From the NCBI GenBank assembly GCA_001899685.1, contig MKWG01000022.1, forward strand, positions 1 through 39,004: a stretch of DNA of 39,004 nucleotides, given 5' to 3'. This document shows, piece by piece, positions 25,176 to 34,097 of the stretch. A program made the translations under genes and the position numbers. Each line of letters starts with the position of its first letter. Within the stretch, counting starts at the first letter, position 1. Under the pieces are notes generated by a model. It worked only from the letters and a program-made list of their open reading frames with translations, was not told the origin of the DNA and searched no databases. This stretch comes from Sphingobacteriales bacterium 44-15. GTDB lineage: Bacteria > Bacteroidota > Bacteroidia > Chitinophagales > Chitinophagaceae.

Positions 25176-27371
25176 ATGATACAACAGCGATTCGTTAAAA
25201 ACTGTCACCTGACTTATAGCAAGTATTTTATTCCTTTCTTTTTCGGGCTGCTCATGGGCAGCCCGGATTTGAAAGCTCAAAAAGTACAGGCTGAGCTTGA
25301 TGTGATAAAAAGCTGGATAAGGTTCAGTGATGCACCCAATGCGTTGTATCACCATCTTGCCGGCCAGGCATTTGAGCTTCTTGATAAACGCACCAATACC
25401 ATAGCTGCAATACATTCATTACCCGATTGGAAAAAGAGGCAGGAATTTGTACGCAAAACACTTCTGGATATTGTTGGTCCTTTTCCCGCAAAAACTCCCC
25501 TGAACCCGAGGGTTACAGGAATTATTGTAAAAGAAGGCTATAAGGTTGAAAATATTATTTACGAATCCCGCCCGGGGTTTTACGTTACCTCTTCTCTCTT
25601 TATACCTGACGCACTAAAAGAGAAGGCGCCCGCCGTGATCTATTGCAGCGGTCATTCAGACCTTGCGGGGTACAGGTATCCTGCTTATCAGCATGTTATT
25701 CTGAATCTTGTAAAAAAGGGCTTTATTGTATTTGCTTATGATCCTGTAGGCCAGGGCGAACGTGCTGAATATTATGATCCTGGTACAGGAAAATCTGATG
25801 CGTTGATAAGTGAAACACATTCTTATTCAGGGGTACAGGCTTTTATTACAGGAAGCTCCCAGGCACAATATGTAATATGGGATGGCATCAGGGCCGTGGA
25901 TTATCTCCTTACAAGAAAGGAAGTAGACCCGGAGAGAATAGGGATGACCGGCCGTTCGGGAGGTGGCACTCAAACTGCATACATCGCCGCCATGGATAAC
26001 AGGATAAAGGTCGCAGCACCTGAAAATTATATTACCAACTTCACCCGTTTGATTGAAACGGCTGGTCCCCAGGATGCCGAGCAGAATATGCTTAATGTGA
26101 TTGCACGCGGAATAGATATGGCAGATTATTTAGAAGTACGTGCACCCAGGCCTACTTTAATGATAACTACCACCAGGGACATGTTTAGCATACAGGGCGC
26201 CATAGAAACCGCAAAGGAAGCCGCCCGCATTTATAAGGCTTATGGCAGGGCAGATCAATTCAGAATGATTACTGATGATTCGGTACACGCCTCTACCCAA
26301 AAGAACAGGGAGGCGATGTATGCGTTTTTCCAGAAATACCTGGATAACCCCGGCGACTCAGCTGACAAAGAACTTACTATTTTGACACCTGAAGAGCTCC
26401 GAGTGACGGAAAGAGGCCAGGTATCTGCCTCATTAAACAGTGAGACCGTATTTAGCCTGAACCGGAAAGAGGCAGAAGTACTGGAAAATAAATTACAGAT
26501 TGCACGGAAAAACCTGCCCGGTAATTTTGTTTCAACAGTGAAAGCTGCCCAAAAGCTATCAGGCTACAAAGCACCGGTGAAATGGAATGAGCCGGTGTTT
26601 ACGGGCCGTTTTCAAAAAGAGGATTATGTTATTGAGAAATATTTTATTAAAGGAGAAGGTGATTATCCTGTTCCCTATTTATTAATGAAACCTGATCATC
26701 CCAATCATAAAGCATTATTATATCTCAACCCCCTGGGCAAGTCGGCGGAAGCTTTGAGTGGCGGAGAAATAGAATGGTTTGTAAAGAATGGTATTACCGT
26801 GCTGGCGCCGGATCTCTTAGGTACCGGTGAAATGGGACAGGGAGAAGCCAGCAGTATACGTGTTTATCTCCGGAAATGGTTTGCCGCCACACTGATCGGC
26901 AGAAGTATTACGGGCATACAGGCCGGTGATATTGTACGGCTCGTTACACTGTTAAAGAGCAGCAATGGCATAGATGAGGTGTACGGGCTTGCCCGGAAAG
27001 AGCTGGCGCCCGCGCTTCTCCATGCGGCTGCTTTTGACCAGGCGATCACCCGCATAGCACTTGTTGAGCCTTATGCTTCTTACCGGTCTGTTGCAATGAA
27101 CAGGCTTTATGATCCGGCGTTTATACACAGCCTTGTTCCTGCAGCGCTTGAGGCGTATGATCTCCCTGATCTGGCGGCCGGTCTTGCTCCCCGGAAATTA
27201 ATGATAGCAGGTATTACAGGTGGCGCGGGGAAAAGTGATCCCGACAGTAAGAAAGATCTGCAGGTAGTGAGCGCAGGGTATCATTACCGCAAAGCAGATG
27301 AAGCGCTTATAATTCAATCAGAAAAGCCATCCGGTGAGTTTACAGACCTGTATAAAGCCTGGATAAAATGA
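25176..27371 (+). CDS. Secreted two-domain alpha/beta hydrolase (acetyl-xylan-esterase-like), paralogue 1
   Basis: A 731-residue exported protein with a signal peptide ending near LKAQ (residue 35). Residues 100-390 form an alpha/beta hydrolase like AXE1/dienelactone-type esterases: IYCSGHSD (155-162) is an oxyanion-type turn, the nucleophile elbow GRSGGG puts Ser at 261, and the likely acid and base are Asp335 (TTTRDMF) and His371 (DDSVHAST). Residues 480-731 look like a second hydrolase fold (VPYLLMKPDHPNHKALLYLN, ITVLAPDLLGTGEMG), but the elbow position reads GLARKE (604-609) with no Ser, so it is probably non-catalytic. Likely role: removing ester groups from the imported glycan or glycoside. 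Its tandem copy follows 45 bp later. Family is solid; substrate is inference. Confidence 0.88.
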   Translation: MIQQRFVKNCHLTYSKYFIPFFFGLLMGSPDLKAQKVQAELDVIKSWIRFSDAPNALYHHLAGQAFELLDKRTNTIAAIHSLPDWKKRQEFVRKTLLDIVGPFPAKTPLNPRVTGIIVKEGYKVENIIYESRPGFYVTSSLFIPDALKEKAPAVIYCSGHSDLAGYRYPAYQHVILNLVKKGFIVFAYDPVGQGERAEYYDPGTGKSDALISETHSYSGVQAFITGSSQAQYVIWDGIRAVDYLLTRKEVDPERIGMTGRSGGGTQTAYIAAMDNRIKVAAPENYITNFTRLIETAGPQDAEQNMLNVIARGIDMADYLEVRAPRPTLMITTTRDMFSIQGAIETAKEAARIYKAYGRADQFRMITDDSVHASTQKNREAMYAFFQKYLDNPGDSADKELTILTPEELRVTERGQVSASLNSETVFSLNRKEAEVLENKLQIARKNLPGNFVSTVKAAQKLSGYKAPVKWNEPVFTGRFQKEDYVIEKYFIKGEGDYPVPYLLMKPDHPNHKALLYLNPLGKSAEALSGGEIEWFVKNGITVLAPDLLGTGEMGQGEASSIRVYLRKWFAATLIGRSITGIQAGDIVRLVTLLKSSNGIDEVYGLARKELAPALLHAAAFDQAITRIALVEPYASYRSVAMNRLYDPAFIHSLVPAALEAYDLPDLAAGLAPRKLMIAGITGGAGKSDPDSKKDLQVVSAGYHYRKADEALIIQSEKPSGEFTDLYKAWIK

Positions 27372-27416
27372 CATTAAAAGTAATTTTCGTTCAGATATGT
27401 AAAAACCAATAATACA

Positions 27417-29618
27417 ATGACACAGCAGCTATTTATTAAGATCCGCCAGGGGATCTGTTCTATGTATATTCTGGGAGCATTGCTGAGCATTTGCACATAC
27501 AATGCTGCAGCGCAGGCTAAAAATGATCTTAATGTAATAAAAAGCTGGATCCGTTTCAGTGATGCGCCCAATGCACTTTATCATCATCTTGCCGGCCAGG
27601 CATTTGAGCTTCTTGATAAACGTGCCAATGCCGTAGCCGCGATACATTCATTGCCCGATTGGAAAAAAAGGCAGGAATTTGTACGTAAGACACTCCTGGA
27701 TATTGTTGGCCCTTTTCCTGCAAAAACTCCTCTGAATCCAGGCATCACAAGAACTATTGTAAAAGAGTACTATAAGGTTGAACATATTGTTTATGAATCA
27801 CAGCCCGGCTTTTATGTTACCTCTTCATTTTATATCCCTAACAATCTGAAAGGTAAGGCCCCGGCAATAATTTATTGCAGCGGACATTCAGACCTTGGAT
27901 ACCGCAATCCTGTTTATCAATATGTAATTCTTAATCTTGTCAAAAAAGGCTTTATTGTATTTGCTTTTGATCCTGTAGGTCAGGGTGAACGCTCTGAATA
28001 TTATGATCCCGGCGAAGGAAAATCTTCTGTTGGGGGCACCACTACAGAACATTCCATTGCCGGGGCCCAGGCTTTTATTGCAGGAAGCTCGCAGGCGCGG
28101 TATATGATATGGGATGGTATCAGGGCGGTAGATTATCTGCTTACCAGGAAAGAAGTAGACCCTGCAAGAATAGGCATAACAGGCCGTTCCGGCGGGGGAA
28201 CACAAACTGCATACATCGCTGCGATGGATGATCGTATTGAGGCTGCAGCGCCTGAAAATTATATTACCAACTTCACCCGCTTAATTCAGGAAAAGGGACC
28301 GCAGGATGCCGAGCAAAACATGTTTAATGCGATTGAGCGCGGAATAGATATGGCTGATTATTTAGAAGTACGTGCGCCGAAGCCTGCTTTGATGATTACT
28401 ACTACCCGCGACATATTCAACATACAAGGAGCAAGAGAAACCGCAAAAGAAGCATCAGGCATATTTAAAGCCTATAATAAGCCGGAAAATTTCCGAATGG
28501 TTACTGATGACACAGTTCATGCCTCTACCCAAAAGAACAGGGAAGCCATGTATGCTTTTTTTCAGAAATACCTGGATAATCCCGGTGATTCGTCTGATAA
28601 AGAGCTTACTATTTTAACGCCTGATGAACTCCGGGTGACGGAAACCGGGCAGGTATCTACCTCATTAAACAGCGAGACCGTTTTTAGCCTGAACCGGAAA
28701 GAGGCCGCAGCACTGGAAAATAAATTACAATCTGCAAGGAAAAACCTGCCCCGTAATTTTCCTGCAGCAGTGGGATCTGCTAAAAAGCTATCCGGCTACA
28801 AAGCGCCGGTGAAATGGAATGAGCCGGTGTTTACGGGGCGCTTTCAAAAAGAGGGTTATGCTATTGAGAAATATTTTGTAAAAGGTGAAGGTGATTATCC
28901 TGTTCCCTATTTATTGATAAAGCCTGATCACCCTGATCATAAAGCGTTAATATACCTCAATCCATCAGGTAAGCCAACAACAGATTTAGATAAGGACATT
29001 GAGTGGTTCGTCAGAAATGGTATTACTGTCCTGGCGCCCGACATCATAGGCACCGGTGAAACGGGGCCCGGGAGTTTTCGTGGTGATTCCTATATCAGGG
29101 GAGTTTCCTATAATGTCTGGTTTCTTTCCATGCTGATTGGCAGAAGCATTACCGGGATACAGGCCGGAGATGTAATAAGGCTTGCGAATATCTTAAAGAA
29201 AAGCGAGGGAATAGACGCGGTATATGGGCTTGCCCGCAAAGAAATGGCGCCCGTGCTTTTGCATGCAGCCGCTTTTGATCCGATAATTGACAGGGTTGCA
29301 CTGATTGAATCATATGCTTCCTACAGGTCTATAGTAATGAGCCGTTTTTATACACCGGCTTTTATTCCGGGCACAGTTCCTGCGGCATTAGAGGCTTATG
29401 ATCTTCCCGACCTGGCAGCAAGCCTTGCGCCAAGAAAACTTATGATGGCAGGGGTAACAGATGGGGCAGCTAACAATAGCGATCCTGGCAATATAAAAGA
29501 AGATTTGCAGGTGATCAGCGATGCTTATCATAGCAGAAAGGCAGACAGCCAGTTGAATATAATAGCCGGAAGATATACGGGAGCGTTGGATGAGCTGTAT
29601 AAAGACTGGATAAAATAG
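27417..29618 (+). CDS. Secreted two-domain alpha/beta hydrolase (acetyl-xylan-esterase-like), paralogue 2
   Basis: 733 residues, colinear with and very similar to the preceding protein over its whole length except the signal peptide (ending NAAAQ near 33), so the pair arose by tandem duplication. The active site is kept: CSGHSD, nucleophile Ser258 in GRSGGG, Asp332 in TTTRDIF and His368 in DDTVHAST. The second domain again lacks a nucleophile (YGLARKE). Differences cluster around the N-terminal-domain loop after YYDPG (SSVGGTTTEHSIAG against SDALISETHSYSG) and in the second domain (an added FRGDSYIRGVSYNVW stretch), which could alter specificity. The cytochrome c-VCBS gene starts 47 bp downstream, in the same direction. 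Confidence 0.88.
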   Translation: MTQQLFIKIRQGICSMYILGALLSICTYNAAAQAKNDLNVIKSWIRFSDAPNALYHHLAGQAFELLDKRANAVAAIHSLPDWKKRQEFVRKTLLDIVGPFPAKTPLNPGITRTIVKEYYKVEHIVYESQPGFYVTSSFYIPNNLKGKAPAIIYCSGHSDLGYRNPVYQYVILNLVKKGFIVFAFDPVGQGERSEYYDPGEGKSSVGGTTTEHSIAGAQAFIAGSSQARYMIWDGIRAVDYLLTRKEVDPARIGITGRSGGGTQTAYIAAMDDRIEAAAPENYITNFTRLIQEKGPQDAEQNMFNAIERGIDMADYLEVRAPKPALMITTTRDIFNIQGARETAKEASGIFKAYNKPENFRMVTDDTVHASTQKNREAMYAFFQKYLDNPGDSSDKELTILTPDELRVTETGQVSTSLNSETVFSLNRKEAAALENKLQSARKNLPRNFPAAVGSAKKLSGYKAPVKWNEPVFTGRFQKEGYAIEKYFVKGEGDYPVPYLLIKPDHPDHKALIYLNPSGKPTTDLDKDIEWFVRNGITVLAPDIIGTGETGPGSFRGDSYIRGVSYNVWFLSMLIGRSITGIQAGDVIRLANILKKSEGIDAVYGLARKEMAPVLLHAAAFDPIIDRVALIESYASYRSIVMSRFYTPAFIPGTVPAALEAYDLPDLAASLAPRKLMMAGVTDGAANNSDPGNIKEDLQVISDAYHSRKADSQLNIIAGRYTGALDELYKDWIK

Positions 29619-29665
29619 CAGGAGCGGTAAGTTGTTAAACATTTTCCATAGCAAAAGAGCTGCCA

Positions 29666-31255
29666 ATGCCCAAACCAGGAAAAAGATTGATGTCAGGCTG
29701 TGTTTTGTCTTTCCCGCTTTTTCTTTTTTTATCTTCCTGTCATAGTTATAAAAAAAACGATTCACACCCTGATGTTTCGGATGCCAGTATAAAAAACGGG
29801 CAGCTGTTAGCAGCAAAATATTGCCAGTCGTGCCACCTGCTGCCCGAGCCATCCCTTAATGATACCCGGGCCTGGGAGAAAGACATTCTTCCTTTAATGG
29901 GACCGCATCTCGGTATTTTTGAATATAACAGTCAGAGGTACCCTTCTAAAAAAAATGATTTGAATATCCCTGCGGATTATTATCCCTCCCGACCTTTAAT
30001 AGATGAAGAGCAGTGGCAAAACATCATAGATTATTATACAGCGCTATCTCCAACATCATTGCCTGCACAGCAGAGAAGTGATCCGATTCAGCCTGTATTA
30101 CCTATGTTCACTGTTGAAACGCCTGCCTTTCAATATGTGGATCCTACTACCTGCTATGTGAATATTGATACGGCTGTCATTCCCCATGAATTATGGATAG
30201 GCGATATTCTTACAAAAAAGCTTTACCGTTTTAATGACCGGGTAAAGCTTATTGATTCGCTGAATATAAACGGGATTGTTGTGGATAAGACTGTGGAAGA
30301 GAATAAAATGGTTGTCTGCGATATAGGTCTCATAAATCCGACAAATGATAAGCCGGGCAAAGCAAAGACTATCATCCGGAATGACAGGGATAGAGCCCTG
30401 TTAGATACGGTGCTGTTTGACAAACTAATGCGGCCCGTACAGATCACTACTGTCGATTTGAATGCAGACGGGAAGAGCGATTACCTTATTTGTGAATTCG
30501 GATACATGGTTGGCGCTTTGTCCTGGTATGAAAACCTGGGTAATAATAAATTTGAACGTCATATTATAAGAGAGGCTCCCGGCGCAATCAGGGCTTATGT
30601 CAGCGACTATAATCATGACGGACTTCCGGATCTGTGGGTTTTATTTGCCCAGGGAGAAGAGGGCGTCTTCCTGTTTACGAACAGAGGCAATGGTAAATTC
30701 AGCGAGGAGGAAGTATTACGTTTTCCTCCTTCGTTCGGCTCCAGTTATTTTGAGTTGGCTGATTTTAATAAAGATGGTTTCCCGGATATTCTCTATACCT
30801 GTGGAGATAACGGTGACTTTAAGCCGGTGCTGAAGCCATATCATGGCGTTTATATATATTTAAATGATAAAACCAATCATTTTGATCAGGCGTTTTTCTT
30901 TCCTGTACATGGATGCTATAAAGCCATTGCCCGGGATTTTGACGGAGACGGAGATGCAGATATTGCCACCATCTCTTTTTATGCAGATTATACTGATCAG
31001 CCGGAGGAAGGTTTTGTGTATCTTGAAAACTCGGGAGGGTTAAAATTTATGCCTTTTACATTGCCTGAAACCAAAATGGGAAGATGGCTTACAATGGATG
31101 CTGGTGATCTTGATGGTGACGGGAAACCGGATATTGTATTAGGAAATTATTCGTTTTGGCCAGGCACGAAAAAACCTGTTAATTACCAGAAAAAAGAATC
31201 TCCTTTTATTTTCCTGAAAAACACCGGAAGTAAAATAATGCGACCACAAAAATAG
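29666..31255 (+). CDS. Lipoprotein with haem c motif and VCBS/FG-GAP propeller repeats
   Basis: The 529-residue protein has a lipoprotein signal (LSFPLFLFLSSC, Cys25), a mono-haem cytochrome c segment with CQSCH at 53-57 and a possible axial Met78 (LPLMGPH), then VCBS/FG-GAP calcium-type repeats. Examples are VDLNADGKSDYLI, DYNHDGLPDLWV, DFNKDGFPDILY, DFDGDGDADIAT and DLDGDGKPDIVL, which would form a beta-propeller. Similar fusions are known in Bacteroidota and Planctomycetota loci with Gfo/Idh/MocA genes. A periplasmic or surface electron-transfer role for the adjacent oxidoreductase is inference. It lies in the same direction between the esterases and the oxidoreductase. Confidence 0.9.
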   Translation: MPKPGKRLMSGCVLSFPLFLFLSSCHSYKKNDSHPDVSDASIKNGQLLAAKYCQSCHLLPEPSLNDTRAWEKDILPLMGPHLGIFEYNSQRYPSKKNDLNIPADYYPSRPLIDEEQWQNIIDYYTALSPTSLPAQQRSDPIQPVLPMFTVETPAFQYVDPTTCYVNIDTAVIPHELWIGDILTKKLYRFNDRVKLIDSLNINGIVVDKTVEENKMVVCDIGLINPTNDKPGKAKTIIRNDRDRALLDTVLFDKLMRPVQITTVDLNADGKSDYLICEFGYMVGALSWYENLGNNKFERHIIREAPGAIRAYVSDYNHDGLPDLWVLFAQGEEGVFLFTNRGNGKFSEEEVLRFPPSFGSSYFELADFNKDGFPDILYTCGDNGDFKPVLKPYHGVYIYLNDKTNHFDQAFFFPVHGCYKAIARDFDGDGDADIATISFYADYTDQPEEGFVYLENSGGLKFMPFTLPETKMGRWLTMDAGDLDGDGKPDIVLGNYSFWPGTKKPVNYQKKESPFIFLKNTGSKIMRPQK

Positions 31256-31326
31256 AACAACCTTCATTTTTTGATTTTACGCCGGGTTTGATGCAATAAT
31301 CGTATTAATCATTAAAAATAAAACCA

Positions 31327-32700
31327 ATGACAGAGAGACGACATTTTATTAAGCAAAGCCTGATGGGAGCTACCGGTATAGCTATAGGAGGTATGGGATT
31401 GAGCGCAAGATCCTATGCCTCCATAATGGGCGCTAACGAGCGGATCACTATAGCGGTAGCCGGTATTAATGGCAGGGGAAAAGCTCATATTAATGCATGG
31501 TGCAGCATCAAAAAAAGCCATAACGTTCGTTTAAAAACGCTCTGCGATACGGATGAGCGGCTGTTTCCTGCAGGTTCTAAAAGCGTAGCGGATAAGACAG
31601 GCGAAAAGCCACTGACGGAATGGGATCTGCGAAAAGTATTAGATGATAAAGAGATTGATGCGGTTTCACTGGCAATCCCCAACCACTGGCATGCGCTTGC
31701 CACTATATGGGCATGCCAGGCAGGGAAGCATGTATATGTGGAAAAGCCTGCCATGCACAACATTTGGGAGGGAAGAAAAATGATTGAGGCCGCCCGTAAG
31801 TATGACCGGCGCGTGCAGGTAGGCTTCCAGAACCGTTCTATACCGGAAGTGATGGCAGCAATGAAATTTTTGCATGATGGTGGTATCGGCAAAATATATA
31901 TGGCCCGCGGAACGTGCATCAAACCACGTGATTCGTTTGGTATTGCTAAAGACAGCACTCCTCCTGCAGGCTTTCATTATGACCGTTGGCTGGGCCCGGC
32001 TACCTGGCGTGCGTATAACGAAAAACGCAGCCATTATAACTGGCACTGGTTCTGGGACACCGGCAATGGGGATACCGGCAACCAGGGACCTCACCAGTTT
32101 GATGTGGCCCGTTGGGGATTGAATAAAAATGAACATCCTGTTTCGGTTTATTCCAATGGCGGTATTTTTGGGTGGAGCCCGGACAACTGTGCCCAGGAAA
32201 CACCCGATACGCAATCAACGATTGCTAAATATAAAGACGGGACTATACTTGAATTTGAGACCCGTGGCAGGCCTTCTAACGGAGAATCCAGCCTGGATAC
32301 ACGGATTGGCAATGTATTTTTCGGAACTGAGGGATATCTGGAGCTAAACGGAAATATCTGGAAAGCTTTTCGTAACAGGGAGGCAAAACCCTTTGCCGGA
32401 TCAAACGCCGGAACGGGCAATGAAACAATTTCTCTCAGCGGTCCCAGTGAGCCTGAACATTTTGTCAACTTTATTGATGCATTACGTTCAGGGAAAGACG
32501 AAACACTGCATTGCGATGTCAATGAAGGGTTCTATTCAACTACCGTTCCGCTGCTGGCAAATATTTCTTACCGCCTGGGCAGAGAGGTTCGTTTTATGGG
32601 CGGGGATATGGCTAATGAAATGGTGATTAATGATTCCGAAGCAAACGCCATGCTCACAAGGGTATATCGTCCTCCTTATGTTATACCCAATGAGGTATAG
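31327..32700 (+). CDS. Tat-exported Gfo/Idh/MocA-family oxidoreductase
   Basis: The 457-residue protein starts with a twin-arginine signal (ERRHFIKQSL followed by a Gly/Ala-rich helix), so it is folded with its nucleotide in the cytoplasm and exported. The Rossmann fold begins ITIAVAGINGRGKAHINAWC (40-59). The signature EKP is at 139-141 (HVYVEKPAMHN), where the Lys is catalytic, and DTGNQGPHQFD (249-259) supplies the likely catalytic Asp/His. Family members oxidise or reduce sugar hydroxyls with NAD(P), and exported ones are linked to 3-keto-glycoside chemistry and to glycosidases that retain bound NAD. Which of these applies is not visible. It follows the cytochrome c-VCBS gene by 71 bp. 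Confidence 0.94.
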   Translation: MTERRHFIKQSLMGATGIAIGGMGLSARSYASIMGANERITIAVAGINGRGKAHINAWCSIKKSHNVRLKTLCDTDERLFPAGSKSVADKTGEKPLTEWDLRKVLDDKEIDAVSLAIPNHWHALATIWACQAGKHVYVEKPAMHNIWEGRKMIEAARKYDRRVQVGFQNRSIPEVMAAMKFLHDGGIGKIYMARGTCIKPRDSFGIAKDSTPPAGFHYDRWLGPATWRAYNEKRSHYNWHWFWDTGNGDTGNQGPHQFDVARWGLNKNEHPVSVYSNGGIFGWSPDNCAQETPDTQSTIAKYKDGTILEFETRGRPSNGESSLDTRIGNVFFGTEGYLELNGNIWKAFRNREAKPFAGSNAGTGNETISLSGPSEPEHFVNFIDALRSGKDETLHCDVNEGFYSTTVPLLANISYRLGREVRFMGGDMANEMVINDSEANAMLTRVYRPPYVIPNEV

Positions 32701-32780
32701 GATGCGATTAACGGGATATACGGCGGGCAAAATATTTTCACGCGAAGTGTAAAGAAGGACAAAGCCTGCAAAAAAATCAT

Positions 32781-32818
32781 TGTGCAACTTTGTGCCTCTG
32801 TGCCTTTGTGGTTCAAAA
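32781..32818 (+). repeat. TGTGCctTTGTGg-type low-complexity intergenic repeat
   Basis: Three imperfect iterations (TGTGCAACTT, TGTGCCTCTG, TGCCTTTGTGG) precede TTCAAAA. Similar 'ctttgtgcctttgtggttcaaaa' text is, from memory, scattered through many Bacteroidota intergenic regions. It lies between the oxidoreductase and PmoA genes, and the long frame from 32790 that reads through it is not the real start of the next gene. Confidence 0.45.
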
Positions 32819-32900
32819 GGCTACAGTGCATGCAACACCGGGTTTGAAATACATAACTTCGCCCGCCGGCTTTATTTTTAAATCATCAATACATCTGATT

Positions 32901-33980
32901 ATGAAACTAAATTCAATAACACTTGTTTTATTACCGGTTATATGCTGTTTTTCATGTAGCCCCGGACAGCAGGAAAAGAGGGGAGAGAAAACGGGAGAGG
33001 GGCAGAAAGTTGAGCTTATCAATGATACCACAGCCCGGAAAGTGGATGTTGTGGTAGATGGTAAACTATTTACTTCCTATTGTTACTCAGATACATTAAT
33101 GAAGCAGATACTCTACCCGGTGCTTACTTCGGCCGGTACTCCTGTTACGCGTGGATGGCCAATACAGCCAAGACCGGGTGAACGTGCAGATCACCCGCAT
33201 CACCGTGGTATGTGGCTCAATTACGGGGATGTTAACGGTTATGATTTTTGGGGCAACTCTTACGAGATCCCTGCGGAGGTGAGAAAAGTGCACGATGGGA
33301 GAATAGTATATATAAAAACCGACAGCCTTGCTTCAGGGGATGGGGAAGGCACTCTGGTTACGAGTTCAGCCTGGAATGATCCTTTTGGCAAAGAGCTCTT
33401 GTCCGAAAAAACAACTTATCACTTTATTGCTGAAGATGCTTTGCGGATCATAGACCGTATAACCACTTTAACTGCCACGAACGGGCCTGTATTAATGAAA
33501 GATACCAAGGAAGGTATGTTTGGTATAAGAGTAGCCCGGCAACTTGAATTGCCATCCAAAGGGGGAGCTGTTTTTATAGATGCCTCCGGTACTGCTACAA
33601 AGGTGGATCAGATGTCTAACGAAGGGATCACCGGAAATTATAAAAGCAGCGAGGGCGTCACAGGCGACTCCGTATGGAGCACGCGTGCAAAATGGATGGA
33701 CTTATATGGAAAGATCGGTAATGAAGCTATTTCGCTGGTTATTTGCGATCATCCAAAGAACCTGAGTTATCCTACCTACTGGCATGCGCGCGGGTATGGA
33801 CTGTTTGCAGCCAATCCATTTGGTGCAAAGGATTTTACCAGCGGGAAGCAAGAATTAAATTATACAATTTCTGCCGGGCAACCGCTAACTTTTAGATACA
33901 GGGTGATCATTAGTTCCGGGCATCATTTAACAGATGATGAGATCAATGATCTTGCAAAGGATTTTGCTACAAAGTATTAA
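32901..33980 (+). CDS. PmoA-family (DUF6807) lipoprotein
   Basis: I start at ATG 32901 (MKLNSITLVLLPVICCFSCS), which gives a lipoprotein signal with acylated Cys19; the frame is open to 32790 but the extra 37 residues are intergenic repeat. The 359-residue product has the HPHHRGMWLNYGDVNGYDFW motif (about 99-118), DRITTLTATNGPVLMKDTKE with GMFGIRVAR, and YPTYWHARGYGLFAANPFGA with KDFT near the end, all typical of the family named 'PmoA'. Despite the name, it is not the membrane methane monooxygenase subunit; members sit in sugar loci, often beside Gfo/Idh/MocA genes as here, and their activity is not settled. Last gene of the locus. Confidence 0.88.
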   Translation: MKLNSITLVLLPVICCFSCSPGQQEKRGEKTGEGQKVELINDTTARKVDVVVDGKLFTSYCYSDTLMKQILYPVLTSAGTPVTRGWPIQPRPGERADHPHHRGMWLNYGDVNGYDFWGNSYEIPAEVRKVHDGRIVYIKTDSLASGDGEGTLVTSSAWNDPFGKELLSEKTTYHFIAEDALRIIDRITTLTATNGPVLMKDTKEGMFGIRVARQLELPSKGGAVFIDASGTATKVDQMSNEGITGNYKSSEGVTGDSVWSTRAKWMDLYGKIGNEAISLVICDHPKNLSYPTYWHARGYGLFAANPFGAKDFTSGKQELNYTISAGQPLTFRYRVIISSGHHLTDDEINDLAKDFATKY

Positions 33981-34044
33981 CAGGATAACTTTCTGGTGTG
34001 CTGAAACAGGTGGTATGGTACTGCTAAAGTTTGAAATGAGTTCC

Positions 34045-34078
34045 TTTGTGTCCACATCTTCAACATTCCGTAATTTTG
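34045..34078 (+). promoter_or_regulatory. Probable folC promoter
   Basis: A perfect -7 box TAATTTTG lies at 34071-34078, 19 bp before the folC ATG, with TTTG at 34045-34048 upstream (22-base spacer, longer than ideal). Confidence 0.45.
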
Positions 34079-34097
34079 CCGGCTGCTCAGCGGAATT

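Noticed and set aside
32790-32900. Long N-terminus of the PmoA-family protein
   Set aside because: It translates intergenic repeat text and would place the lipoprotein signal 37 residues inside the protein; ATG 32901 gives a clean lipobox.
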